From NCBI GenBank assembly GCA_963169105.1, contig OY720636.1:136639747-136703746 (forward strand): a stretch of DNA of 64,000 bases, read 5' to 3'. Within the stretch, counting starts at the first letter, position 1; every line of letters begins with the position of its first letter. Source of the stretch: Ceriagrion tenellum. Its lineage: Eukaryota > Arthropoda > Insecta > Odonata > Coenagrionidae. Below, in pieces: positions 11,966 through 23,959 of this stretch. The translations under genes were made by a program, and so were the position numbers. Below the pieces are notes generated by a model that was given only the letters and a program-made list of their open reading frames with translations, searched no databases and was not told the DNA's origin.

Positions 11966-12955
11966 TGAGAGAGACGACACTAACAGCTTTACACATAAGA
12001 ACGAAGTTTCGAATGTGGAGATATTGGTGTAGGAACACATTTAAAAACAAAATAGTAAAGAGAGGGGAAAAAGAATTCCAGTTACGGAATGCATTTTTTC
12101 AATTACACACGCACACACAAAAATACGAGGAAAAATTTTATCGAATAAGTAAATGATACATGGAGACACGCCCACGAATAATGAACGGCTGGTTGCGGCA
12201 AACGCCCTGGAATGTGAGTTAAAGAGAACAATGACTTATGTAGTTGAAACGAAAGTCGGAAATTCACAGCGAAAAGTTTACCCGTCCAGTTTGGAATAGT
12301 TGCTTACAATCCTAATCTTACTGTACCCTACGAAGAAAACCTATCGGTCCGCCGAAGCGAAGGCTACTAAATATGAATCAGTAAATCCAGCACAAGTTCC
12401 CATATTCACACGTCGAGGAAATAGTATCGGGGGTGATTTTAAAAAACGATAAATCTACTTTCACTTTTATTTGTATACTCTGAATCATTTTAAATTTCTA
12501 ATGGTTCTGATGCTCTTTAAATTACTTTAGAGCATGAATTTTAATACTGATAATACAGTTAGCTGTATTCTTAAAATGTTCTTTGATTCTTTTTGCGATA
12601 GTTGAGAAAGTACCAGGATGGAATAGATATTTGTAATTTAAATCCATTCATTATAATTTTAATGTATTCATTACATTTAAAGTTATTCATTTACTATATC
12701 AAGTAAACGGAGTATGCTTCATTCTTCAGCTCATGTGAAAAACAGATGATAATTGTAAGTCTTCTTTGACGGGTAATTAAACTGAAATCTATTATTGAAT
12801 CGGTAGTACTCGGATATGTAATTTTCTGTGGTTTTGACAAAAACTTTACGAGGTATCTTTCCAAACAATTGACCCATTTTGAGAACACCGGGATTAGCCA
12901 CGGTATCACGTATACGAAGTCACCTGCAACTGCAAACAACAAGAAATTACACAGG
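11966..12955. other. No recognised feature
   Basis: AT-rich DNA. Short open frames on either strand lack recognisable domains. A weak repeat C-like stretch (CTTTCACTTTTATTTGTATA near 12459) is the only hint of homology within the window. Confidence 0.3.
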
Positions 12956-12961
12956 GGAAAA

Positions 12962-13040
12962 GTAATTCGCCATGACCGGACTCGATCCCGGAACCGACTG
13001 CTTTATCCAGTAAATCCACTGAGGCGTCTTCGTCTGTAGA
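12962..13040 (-). repeat. tRNA-derived SINE remnant (minus strand)
   Basis: The minus strand contains CTCAGTGGATTTACTGG followed some 20 bases later by a B-box-like GGATCGAGTCC. The T-arm is imperfect and no complete cloverleaf folds, so a functional tRNA is unlikely. A decayed SINE head is the better reading. Confidence 0.4.
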
Positions 13041-13439
13041 TTATTAAGGACTTAAAAGGAACAAGGCATTCAAGACCGCTAGACTTTCCGTGTACATTCC
13101 TAACTCATAGAAATCATTTCTATTTGATAATAGTCAGGGAGGTGTTAGAAATGACTATAAATCAGCATGATATCGATTGGAGGCATTTAAAACCCCTTCT
13201 TAATATGAAAATATGTACTTTATCAACTGTCAGTCAAATAGCGTATTTGCATGTCATCCTTTGAGTTCTATTTAAAAATATTAATTCTTTATCCAGTCTT
13301 TTCCTGGCTGCTCTATATGGCATATGATCATAGAGGACATCACAGTCGTCATGTTGAGCTTCCCAGAATTGCATGATAAGGCCACATAACGATAACCGGT
13401 CGTACTTTCTTGAGAAACTGTATTGACATTATTTATCAC

Positions 13440-14100
13440 CTTACCAGTAGAACAATTCTCTTCTAACGCCTTAAGGAGTCTCCCCCTCCCTCCGCCAGTC
13501 CTGATCCTCTGGTTCCTTCAAAGCATATAAAATCCACAAGGGGTGGAGGACTCCTCAGTAGATTAACTGGACAAAGCACTCAGCGCGTCCCAATCAAGGC
13601 TAATTAATTTTCCTCCGAGGAATTTCGACGCGAATTCTTCACTCGAACGAAAAAGCGCTCTTTGGGTTTTTGTTCCCACGTGAGCAAGTAGTTGAGACTC
13701 TAACAGCTCTTAGTTGCCATCGCGCCGAAGTCACGAGACGCAGAGGCGCAGAGGGTGTGTAGAGGAAAGAGGGAGTGGGAGGGAATAAGGATGAGGGGAG
13801 GGAATAAAGATGAGGGGGGGGGGGCGAGGAAAGGTGGGGCGGTAGCGGAGCAAAGAGGATCAACGGAGGAATTCTCCCACGGCGGCTGAGGCAAAATGCG
13901 ATTACGCAAAATCGGTCACTCGGACGAGGGAAATGGGATAACGCCCCACAGCAGACACCCACCAACTTCGTGTACGCCACCACCCAGAAGCTCCCTTTTC
14001 CAGGGAAAAACGACGCCGGGGACTCGTGTTATCATCATCCGAATTCCATCAAAAAAAATAGAGATTCCAACGACAGCATTCCTCGTGCCACTTATGCACG
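13440..14100. other. GC-rich block with an oligo-G tract
   Basis: The plus strand is purine-rich from about 13745 to 13870 and includes an oligo-G tract at about 13816-13824. Open frames on both strands overlap and are low-complexity. No gene is assigned. Confidence 0.35.
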
Positions 14101-15100
14101 GTGGTTGAGATCCAAGCTTGAAGAAACAAAATGACGCACATAAACAAGCCTGGGTGCGTAGCTCAAACTTCTGTCGAGATTGTGAGACTTTTCTCCACTG
14201 ACGTTCTGTACCCACTTACTTTAAGAACACTTCATGCCAAAAAAGGGAGTCAGGAAAAGGCGCGCGTAGCTGAAATTCAAAAGGGAGCTTTTCTATTACA
14301 ACCTACTTGATATCAACTATCCGAAGAGACGTCATTAACTGAGTCTTAGACCTAAATATAAAGCAACCTAAGGTGAATTAACACAAATTAACCCAATATA
14401 ACAATAAGAAAATATGTATCAAGTAGCATTTCCACACTTTCGCAAGAGCACCATACAACATAAATATTTGATCCAATTTATGGTCCTATGATTGAAAGCC
14501 AGGGCCATGAATTGAAATATATTGATTGATTAATGCGTTTTCGTATCATTCGCAGCGACGAATCTTCAAGGGAAACCTTACGTGGTGACATGAAAGGAGC
14601 CTAGTCCCCTACACGGAATGTTAAGAAATGTATGTCCTTTTTCCGATTTAGAAAGGAGTCATACTTCTCCCTCATCAAACCAATATGAGAGTTAAACAAT
14701 GAGCGACTCGGGGTATTCCTTGCAGTTGGTTATCGAAGAAAAGAGCCGGAATATACATTCACTATGATTCCTCGTAAGGATGTTTGGAAAATCCAGACCA
14801 AGCTGAGTGACACCGTATTCAAGCGGATATTTCAGGGGCTAGACCGAATCTTTCAATGGGGCAAGGAACGCAGGGAGGACTTGGTCATACGAGACACCAA
14901 AATGACGATCCCTTTGGCGACTCTCGTCTGAAGTAAGCTGGTACAGGCACTGAGTTTCTCTCCACCCTACCGAAGACTCCTAAATACGCTTGAGATATGT
15001 CTTCTGCTGTCTGCAACACTGCCAATAATACCCAGTCCAAAATAAAACAGCATTAGACAGAAACACAGCCAATCAGCAAAAATTTCTAATACCGCGTGGG
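14101..15100. other. No recognised feature
   Basis: No gene, RNA or clear repeat was seen. Open frames are under 100 residues and featureless. Confidence 0.3.
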
Positions 15101-15102
15101 GT

Positions 15103-15165
15103 AGGAAATCACGTGACCGAAAAATCCACGATGGTGACCTATGATTAAACCTCACGGTCGTGAAT
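15103..15165 (+). repeat. Dispersed repeat E, copy 2
   Basis: GGAAATCACGTGACCGAAAA, then ATCCACGATGGTGACC, matches 9150-9190 in the same orientation. The next GC-rich block begins near 15460. Confidence 0.5.
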
Positions 15166-15459
15166 TTTTTCTTATATTCATTGCTTTAAGAGGCTAACTC
15201 AGCACATTTCAACTGCGCTTCATCTTGGAAGGACTTTAAATAACTACTACCACTTATGATAGTGATAAGGTCCATTGGTTCTTCCAACGCTATTTTCCTT
15301 TTCCTGACATCAAATAAAAGAGTATATTTTGGGATACACTGTAAGATTATATCAAAGAGTACTTTAACCAAAATCGGACACTTAAAGAGGTAATCATATC
15401 TAAAATATGTCACAAACTCAAATTAAAGCGATGAGTCAACCAGAAGAATCGTGGTGAAA

Positions 15460-15780
15460 TGAAACATGCAAAGACGGGCCTCCCTCAAGAAGAGTAGTGC
15501 AGTGTGGCAAAGGCCTAGAGGCATGACGCGCGATAGACTCCAGAGACAGTCAAAACGGAAGTCCCGCAAGGTCCTGCACCTTGTACGGCCTCACCCCCAC
15601 TCACACTTTTTTCAGCTGCAAGGCGGGCGAGAGGGAATCCAACGCTCACGGAACCCAGCAGATTCGAAAAGCCAGGGGTTACGAAAGAAAATGAGAAATT
15701 CCCTTGCATCGGATTCGCCGGACGACTCGAACATTCAAAACAAAGGCGATATGCTTGTTATTCTCAATACCCTTTAGCAT
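15460..15780. other. GC-moderate block with basic open frame, not called as gene
   Basis: A 103-residue plus-strand frame (15466-15777) is rich in Arg/Ser and overlaps a minus-strand frame. No domain, splice signal or homology can be seen. A real exon cannot be excluded. Confidence 0.25.
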
Positions 15781-15784
15781 TACT

Positions 15785-16200
15785 AGGGTCGAATGATGGA
15801 TAAATAACAAGGCGACTTTTACTTACTTGTGTTCACACGATTTCCCACCTACCCCGGTATAAACCATTAAAAACAACTGAAGCAACGTAATCGCCGATAG
15901 GAGTACTGAACTGTGTCCACTTTTCAAATCTGTTTGTAATTATTATTTAATCGATGCATCCTCCTATGAACGGAGTTGCTGGATGCATTAGTCCAAGAGA
16001 ACTACAATTTCCCTTTCAGAGCAGCGCTGCCTGCTTGAACCTCCGTTTTTTCAACTCTTATTTCAACCTTGATTTAGACTACCTTCCGACCACACGCATT
16101 TTAAACGCCGGTAACAAGTGCCAATTCTTGTAGCTCTTTGGGGATGAACAAGTTCGTTAGGGTTGGCGCTAATTGGCATTCACACGGCGACATCCTTACT
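15785..16200 (+). repeat. Dispersed repeat F, copy 1
   Basis: Same-orientation match to about 57690-58080. Shared landmarks in order are TTGTGTTCACACGATTTCC, GTCCAAGAGAACT/GTCCACGAGAACT, AATTTCCCTYTCAG, CTTATTTCAACC, CACACGCATTTT and CCGGTAAC. Divergence is substantial. No open frame and no clear termini are seen; it is an unrecognised family. Confidence 0.6.
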
Positions 16201-16685
16201 AGCATTGGAGTAACTATCGTAGAAATTAAGTTATGTAAAACGGGCACGAGATGAATTTTCACACTGATATACCAGGAAGAACGGAAACAAAAAAAGTCAT
16301 TTGTAAAGGATTCGCACGACGAGCGGAAGAGAGGAAACACGCTCATGAGCATGATGAAATTCTTTACCCTTTATTTCTTTCTAAGACGAATTAGGATATT
16401 TCAACCACGCAATTATCTCGGACAGACACTACCATTGTGGCGAAAAGGTTCCTTCCCATCAAGTGTGGTATATTTGGTCTAAGGCAGCAGATTTCACTTC
16501 TAATTTCGGAGCAACTACGACCCAAAGGGTAAATGAGCAACCCTATTAAACGCAGGGATCATCTCAAAGTCATTCCACGGCATAATTCAGTCAGACCAGA
16601 ATTGGATTGGATATTTGGGGAGGCGACCGACTGCTAATGTCATTTGCGCCTAAAGGGATAGGTAAGGGAGGAAGGGTGGACAGAA
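16201..16685. other. No recognised feature
   Basis: AT-rich sequence with one featureless 83-residue minus-strand frame (16101-16352). Nothing is assigned. Confidence 0.3.
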
Positions 16686-16689
16686 ACCC

Positions 16690-16925
16690 GGCGTCAGCAT
16701 TAGTCTGCTCTTAACCAAAGGCGACAAGGGGACCACGGCTTAAAGTCTCATCCGCCAGACGGAGTACTCTACTTGAAGTGCCCTCCAAAAGACAAGAAAA
16801 GTAGGGATCGGGTTCCTCTGAAAAACATCCACCTCTGCAGGGATTTGAACCCTGGCCACCCGTGTGGTAGGCTAGTACTCTAGCCACCACACCAACCCGG
16901 TCGATTGGCAACACCTGGATCTTGG
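16690..16925 (-). mobile_element. tRNA-derived SINE (minus strand)
   Basis: On the minus strand a tRNA-like head reads GGTTGGTGTGGTGGCTAGAG (A-box region). It is followed by CCTACCACACGGGTGG (anticodon-arm-like) and a canonical B-box GGTTCAAATCC. It then leaves the tRNA consensus and runs through a body ending GGCGGATGAGACTTTAAGCC and GTGGTCCCC. That layout, an internal Pol III promoter plus an unrelated body, is what defines a tRNA-derived SINE. Resemblance of the CACAC anticodon-arm segment to tRNA-Val is suggestive only. The 67-residue open frame over it is incidental. Confidence 0.75.
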
Positions 16926-19250
16926 CGAGGGAATATGAGAATACTGTAGACGCTCTGGGTGCAGGAGTGGCGAAGGATAAAGAATGTACACACCATGTAC
17001 AGAATAATGAATGACAAACAAAACAGCGTGATTCTTGTCAGAATAGGAAAGAGATTCTCTTCAGGACACTGAGGAGAAGGTCAAATAGAATCCTGTTTTA
17101 AACAATCTTACCGCCTCGGAGCCGAAAAATTTCAAAATCCAATGTCGACGGATAACATCATGGACGAGCCACGCCCCTGGCGCGGGAATGCAATGAATGA
17201 ACGATACGGAACTAAGGCCTTCCCGCAGCAGGCGAGGGCTAGGACGCACCAGAGGCAGATTTTGATCTGCGAAAATATTTTTTTCACAAGGGCAGGGTTT
17301 AGGCTCAATTAGCATAATGTGCACACACTACATACATGAAAGAAGAATATAAAAAAGAGGAACGGGATGTAGAAGGATATTATGGAGAGGAGAAAGTAGA
17401 TAGGACGAAAGGCGACGAGGATCAGAATTTTGGACGTAAAGAAGAGAGGTAAAAAGCAAGTGATACAGATAAGATAAATTGCTTGAGGAAGTAGCACGGC
17501 ACCAATAAGAGTAGAAGATTTGTAGCCATCTAAACCTACTTTAAAACAAAGTATGCCAATTGAATATTTAGATGCCCAACTCTTATATCGTCTCTAAATG
17601 ACCATGCTCAAGGCCGAATCACCATTTTTTGCAGACATTCCGCACTCAAGAGGACGAATAATTAGCAGACCATTATATAAAACCACCGACTAGACCTGAT
17701 GGCGAACCTAATTAATTACCAAACGCTAGGAAAGCCATCGCTACGCCTTCATATTGTGATATATTACGCAAAAGCCAAACCCCGTTTTGGCCATCACATT
17801 ATTGCCCCAGGATATACATTTCAAAAAAGCACTGACAAAAGGCGACTTAGTTTCTGAATTTACTGGGAGCCATAATTTCAAAAAATATGGTAGAGAAACT
17901 ATTAAAATTCAAGAATGCATAGGACAAAACAGAACAAGTTAATTATCCAATGAAGTGCGTAACCATTTTATTTACAGAACCAAATCTCGAAGGAGATGCG
18001 ACGCCATTATGAAGTTCATTTTAACAGCCACTTGTGCTAAAAAAAAATGATGACCAGGCACGCTAGAATTTGAAAACGGGACACGTATACGCCTTCCTCG
18101 AAGTCGACTTCTTAGAGTCAATGACACTTTCACCGAGAATAAATCCACACCTAATGTTCAACTAACAACACTTCTTGACCTAAATACCGAAGAATGATAA
18201 ATCCGGTGGAATTTCCTGTTTACCACAGACTTTACGCATGCACTGCAATTCCTGCTTCGGGGAATGCAAACAATGATGAGGCGCAAACATGCGTGTGTTA
18301 GCTATAAACTCGCGCGAGGGATTTGCTGTTCAGGCGAAGACCAATATGCGACGAACGAAATAGAAATGTAACCATTGTCATGCGAGCATAAATAGCTTGG
18401 CCCATGGTTTGCACACCTCTGGTTAGTAACGAAAATCAGAGCAGTAAACACGAAATAAATTTTTAATATTAAATTAGTCGTTGTTAAACGAAATCAAATC
18501 AAACTCCCTATGATTTGTTCTCCACCTAAAAGTGTCCTACACATTCATGGTAGAAGGACCTTCGGTGGTCTAAAGAGGTCTTCACAAATCTGAGCCAACA
18601 AGATATCAAGGTGTTGACTTATCAGGGACAACAAATCAAAAAATATTACCGCAAAAATAAGGGTGTTTCCAGGGACTGACGGCAAAATTACGGCACTGTC
18701 CAGGCTTAACATTTCCAATAACTAACCAAAAAAAATGGGAGAAATCTAGTGGGGACAAACCTAATCAGATTTGAAAAAATAACGGCAGATAATCCCGTTT
18801 GAACTACATAACCTTACATATAATACCTTTTGAGAGAGAATGACCGACTATGCGAAACTGAAACATTATACGAGCGTCGATACTATATAAGGAAAATAAC
18901 AGATGTGTAACCAGTGTTGAGAACACAGTTCGCCATAAGAGGACAAGCCTTAAAATACTAAGATTCAGCGCGATGTGTACCCCGGCTCTCTTCAAAAGCT
19001 CAGGGCAGGGGCGAAAAAAAAGACAGGTAAATGGGCCCTTTTCCTGAAACCGATCAGTACGAATGAATGGTTAGGTGACTTCACTATTGACTGATCTGCC
19101 TGCAATACGGCCACAACGCTCACAAATAAACAGCAATTAAATAGCAAAGTGAATACCCCTTCACTTCCACTCTTCACCATCCCTTAAGTCATTTCCGCCT
19201 ACCATTCGCAGTAGGCTAACTTCTCCTTCTACGCAGTATTCTGCGTTTCC
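16926..19250. other. No recognised feature
   Basis: About 2.3 kb with no supported gene or repeat boundary. Short minus-strand frames (17061-17324, 18804-19180) are featureless. Confidence 0.35.
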
Positions 19251-19252
19251 GC

Positions 19253-19870
19253 GTGCAGCCAGAATTTGCGACAGCTACACCCTCAAGAACCTCACCAATT
19301 CGTTTCACCGAAGAGCAAAATATTGCGGTGAATACAGCGGTAATCATGAGTCACGGTGTACACATTTTAGTAACTTTTCAAATAAGTCGAACAAAAATTC
19401 TTAGACAACATTCACCTAAGTTTACCAGTTTACTCGGTGGAAATCACCATTCCTATAGCAAAATAAACGATTCATTAGTTTTATTTAAAAATTTCACTCT
19501 ATTGAATGCGTTGTTAAGAGTGCCATTTCGGCGCGGAATTATAGTTTTATCAAAGTATCGTATGCAAATAAGTGTTATTTTTATACGGCTAGCAACTAGA
19601 TACTTGTCAGCAGCCTTCATTATAACATGGAATGTATTATTTCGCGTTAAGGAAAAAATCTGTGCCTACATATTCAATCAAATAATTTAGAAATAAATAT
19701 CATGTGCACCACGGCTCTGTGTTGAAACAGCGTTAAATTGTCAAGGAATCAAATCGGTACAGAGCAATTACACTATTTTCACTTTGATCTATATCTACTC
19801 ATTACTAATTAGAATGCGCGTGAAAATTTCCACGCAAAACTCACCACAAACGAAAATTGCTCCACCTCGC
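19253..19870 (+). repeat. Dispersed repeat C, copy (covers a 145-residue open frame)
   Basis: CTCGGTGGAAATCACCAT (about 19433), a GCGCGGAATTA block (about 19532), AATCGGTACAG and TTTTCACTTTGAT (about 19755-19785), and CCACGCAAAAC/ACAAACGAAAATTGCTCC (about 19830-19863) recur in the same order at 60835-61255. The open frame 19253-19690 runs through this repeat with no domain, so I treat it as chance. Confidence 0.5.
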
Positions 19871-21000
19871 ATAACCGGAGACTAAAACGGGATTCCCTAG
19901 TCGTCGTGTAAATCATTTAGACTGAAATTCCAAGTCTTCGCGGAACAGCTCCTCCCCAAACGAGAGGCACAACTCAACATAACTACACCCGCGGAAGAGG
20001 CGTGCACTCGGCACTGAAAATGGGACTAAGATAAGGGGAGTGGCGGTCAGGGACTTGATATCCATTAATTTCGCCCCCGACCCCCCTTTTCCCGTTCATC
20101 TGAGTCCTCCAGCGAGTTGTCAGTCAGCACCGTCGTCGAGAAACGCCCATCGAGCTGCAAAAACATCGCCCTTTTCAAAGACCGTTCACACGAATTCTTG
20201 CAAACACTTCATTGCGCAATCTGCTGTATGTTTGGAGGAGTATTTAAAATTGCGTCGTGTAGTGCCACGAATTGCAAGAATGCAAGCGCCAATGAATTAG
20301 CGACCGATAGGGTAATTTGCAGTTTTAATTCTGAGCCAGCGTTCTCGCAACTTCTAAGCATCAAATCGCGCAAGTGCTTGGTGTAAAACCGCCTTAAGAA
20401 CCGCACATTTACGATTGATACGTGACGAGAGAACATTCGAGCGCAAACTGTCGCCCAGCATCGAATTCCACCGAATGGGCCCAGTTCGACGACCATTTGA
20501 TTCGCGAGCTGACTTCACGCGTGAAATATCGAGGCTAGCAATTATCAAACTACGAAATCAATGTTCCACTGAAATTTGAGCTCTAAAGATGTAAAATGAC
20601 TGAGCGTTGACGCCAAACTATTACGCAAAGCATCGGAGCAAAATTAAAAAATATCCACTCTCAGCCCAAAGCTTTTTCGTAAAAACTTCTAACAGCTAGG
20701 CAATAAATCTTATCATTCGAAGTTCCAAATGAGCGAGGAGCCCCGTAGAACTTAAATTCTTTAAGGAATACCTTGTCAATTAGTACACAACACACCCAAG
20801 GCCTGAAAGAGGGAAAAAACGGGCAATTCTCTAAGAATCTCATTCCAACCCAGGTAAAATAATGAAAAGTAATATTTATTCAATCCTACTCCAAATACTT
20901 GTAGAAGGAGACATTTAACGGCAGAAACAGAGGCCGAAAACCCGAGCAAGCCTAAGGATAGAATCCACCCACAACCCAGTAAGAGATATGTTTACATCTA
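19871..21000. other. No gene; moderately GC-rich part at 19880-20540
   Basis: Overlapping frames on both strands (20040-20386 plus, 20209-20548 minus) mark a CpG-containing stretch without domains. 20551-21000 is AT-rich and featureless. Confidence 0.3.
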
Positions 21001-21004
21001 CGAA

Positions 21005-21050
21005 ATACCGGGCAAGCCACCACTAGGGTGTGTGGCACGGGGAAATGAAG
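21005..21050 (-). repeat. LINE-A 3' tail
   Basis: ACATCTACGAAATACCGGGC followed by AAGCCACCACTAGGGTGTGT is the reverse complement of the LINE-A 3' terminus. Only the last few tens of bases are present. Confidence 0.6.
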
Positions 21051-22080
21051 GTTTATGAAGGAATTAAGTTATTTATATGAGAAGACGGACTGGAGAGCAT
21101 CAGAAGAAGGATATCTGGAAAGATGATTGCTTAATGGCTATCAGTGACCATCACTGAATGAAAATAATGCCGTTCAAAAGTGATTTATTCGACGTTCCAC
21201 CGAAATAGTATCAGTGGACCCAACATAAGAGTTAATATTGCTTACAGACGCAACACATGGGGAATGGATGATAGTGGGGCTTCGTCGGGCTGCTAAGCAG
21301 GAGCAGCATAACAGGAAAGACCATAACACGTGAATGAATGCCCTAATTGAGCCAGTACGGGACTCCAAATGAATGCAAAAGGATTTAATATCGTAATCCA
21401 ACACAGCGACGGTGGTGGATACACGTATGCGTGGCCTTCCTCGCCTAGAGCTCTTTTTATAATATTCCAGATCTATTATTATTACATGGTCTAAGGCCCA
21501 GTAGCAAACTCCATGCTGAAAATTTTCAACGCACGAGCAACGGGGAGACTGCAACAGAAGAGAGCGCCAAATATCTTATCTCACAAACCATAAAAGCATA
21601 TTCCCTGGCGACGCGGGCAATAAAGACCTCTTTAAACTCGGAATCGTCCTTTTCTTCACGAGATTTCACAAACCTTTTCACCCCAAGCATACTTGCACAT
21701 CATTCGATGAATTTTGTGCATGACAGTAATCGCACAAGACTAAACCTAGTAAACATACCGAAGGCATACTCCCCATGCCGATAGATATCTAATTTACCTA
21801 AAACTTAGTTTGCCTTGAAAGCCGAGTCATGAAGTATTATCCAAGCTAAAAAAAATCGTTTTGAAGAGAAGGCAAAAGTTAAAAAAAATGTTTTCAAACG
21901 CCAAAACCATTCTTCGTCATTCTAAATAGATATTGGGAAACAAAAAAAGTCTTTACAAAACTAAGCGAAAACTGAGCCCCGTCTTTTTATCACTTTCCCA
22001 AGTAGAAATAAATATATCTTTTCAAAACTCATTCCTCAAATAAACAACAAGGCAGTTCACCGAAATTTCTCGATCGTGCT
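21051..22080. other. No recognised feature
   Basis: A 126-residue minus-strand frame (21174-21554) has no recognisable domain and no repeat homology in the window. I leave it unassigned. Confidence 0.3.
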
Positions 22081-22109
22081 AAGAGATGAATACCACTTCC
22101 AAGAGACGA

Positions 22110-22214
22110 TGTAAATATCCTACTTGCATGGCAATAGTGCATGTTTGGTGATCTTCACCCCCTGCAACACACCCTCGTGGTGGCTTGCAGGGTATTACGT
22201 AGATGTAGATGTAG
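22110..22214 (+). repeat. LINE-A 3' tail
   Basis: Reads plus-sense through GTGCATGTTTGGTGATCTTC, ACCCTCGTGGTGGCTTGCAG, GGTATTACGTAGATGTAGAT. The last part is the family's short ATGTAG-type 3' repeat. It is strongly 5'-truncated. Confidence 0.8.
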
Positions 22215-23340
22215 CCACGGAGTTCCGAACTTTTCTTTAAATCACCCAAACTGCAAATCGCAGGGTGTTGATGTTGAGAGTTAGTTTTGATGGGATGACC
22301 ATGTATCCCATCCTTACGATAATGATCTCTATGGGTTAAGGCAGAGTAATTATTGTTAGGGGTTATAAATACGGCTTGAATGTTCATAGGAGTGATTAAT
22401 CATCCCAGTAAGGCATCACAATGTAAATTTTTAGGAAGATGTCTAAGGTTTCGTTGACAGGGAAACATTTAGCTGACTAGGGAGAAGAGATGAATGTCCC
22501 AACATACCTTTTTCCCTCAGCTACGATCAAACAGAGGCACAGAGCCTCGGCAATTACATTCGACGAAAGGGTGACTCACGGCAAAATAACGCTGAGTGGA
22601 AAAAAATCCCACATGGGTTGTCTCCTCACGCATTCCCACACGCCCTTGCCTCTCCTTAACCCAAAGAGCGGCGGACAAGATCCACGCGAACACATTTCCC
22701 ACCAATCGCCATCCGCTCGAGGAAGCAGGAAGTTACGTCCCATCTTGCATTTCAGAATGCACTGCCACGACCACCACAAGCAAGATGAAGTCCGCGTAAT
22801 AATATGATAACAGAATCCACTAAAAAAAGGTGAACATTCTATTCGTAGGATCTTTCTAAAATCTTCCCCACAAGAGTTTCAACCTCGAGGTGGTTGAAGG
22901 TCTTGCCATCTTTGTATCCCGTACGGGTGGTACAGTGAGCGATGATGATTTACGCTAATAAAAGGTCCAACCACCCCTGATAAACTGGTGATTAGCAACG
23001 GGACGAAAGGATTGTAGACTGGAAGGTCTTGTTCCCCAGGCGATAATGACGGCGGTAAATCATTCTCATTGACCACAGAAGAGCGGAGAGTTAAGAGATT
23101 TTTCAATTAAAACCAATGCAGAGGAGCGCAACTGGAAGGCACCTTAAATGTAATTCCCAAAATAACATTGCGAAGATCGACAAGAATCCAACAAAATTTA
23201 TTGACAGGATAGAAACACGTTCGTCGTTTTTCTCGAAACCTGAGACGATCAAGTGCACTCTCAGGGTTACTAAAATCCCCGTGACTAAGCACGCCGATGG
23301 GAAAACGATATTGTTGTGGCACTTGAAATGGGCTAATTTA
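22215..23340. other. No gene; GC-rich part at 22560-22800
   Basis: Overlapping plus and minus frames (22490-22807, 22517-22779, 23107-23526) are mutually contradictory and domain-free. No exon signal can be defended. Confidence 0.3.
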
Positions 23341-23342
23341 CA

Positions 23343-23480
23343 TCTATTAAATACCGTGCAAGCCACCATTAGGGTGTGTGGTACAGGGAGATTCCACTCC
23401 AGGTATGCTGTACTCATCCCAGCTGAAATAAGAACCGCACACGTTCGCCCAGATACCAGGCGCAGGCCAAAAGAAGTCCG
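23343..23480 (-). repeat. LINE-A-related 3' tail
   Basis: Reverse complement of a LINE-A-type tail (ATACCGTGCAAGCCACCATT, AGGGTGTGTGG). The following bases match 41095-41217 in inverse orientation, including the GTTCGCCCAGATACCAGGCG / CGTCTAACGTCCGGG area. They form a tail subfamily distinct from the 30.4-kb copy. Confidence 0.65.
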
Positions 23481-23759
23481 GATAACAATACGCGGTCAGA
23501 CCAGAAAGTTAAAGGGTGATAGGTAGAAGAACATGCTACTATTTACATCAATTATAAAAACGCTGTATTCGCTAACTTTTGACTAGGTACACCTAGAAAT
23601 AATATGTCTAGTTGATTTACTCCCAAACACTCATATCTTTATATGCAACCTAGAACTAAGAGCAGTTAGTGATTTGGAAGTAATTATTGGATCTGTGTCG
23701 CAGAACAAAATATAAAAACATGAAGTTTAAAATTGGCAGCACGCCGGCAGAGTATGATG

Positions 23760-23925
23760 AAATTTTATCTCCAGACAATGTTTTCGAGGTTGCTGATGCA
23801 TCAGTATTCGTAGCTCACATTAACTTTCATAGGGTATGGAGTAATTCACGCTGGTAATGGCTCACCCTTTGCCCGACACACCACTGAGGTGGCTCGCAAA
23901 GTATTATGAATATGTAGATGAACTA
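23760..23925 (+). repeat. LINE-A-related 3' tail, diverged
   Basis: GACACACCACTGAGGTGGCT and CGCAAAGTATTATGAATATG, then TAGATGAAC, follow the tail consensus with many substitutions. The upstream part (GCATCAGTATTCGTAGC) resembles the 3' UTR at 40451-40560 only loosely. Confidence 0.5.
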
Positions 23926-23959
23926 ACTTCTAGGTACCGCTTTTTAGTCATACGTTGCT

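Noticed and set aside
16840..16915. Functional tRNA gene
   Set aside because: Pol III boxes are present but the cloverleaf is imperfect and the sequence continues into a SINE body.
19253..19690. 145-residue plus-strand open frame
   Set aside because: It lies inside dispersed repeat C, and other copies of the repeat do not keep the frame.
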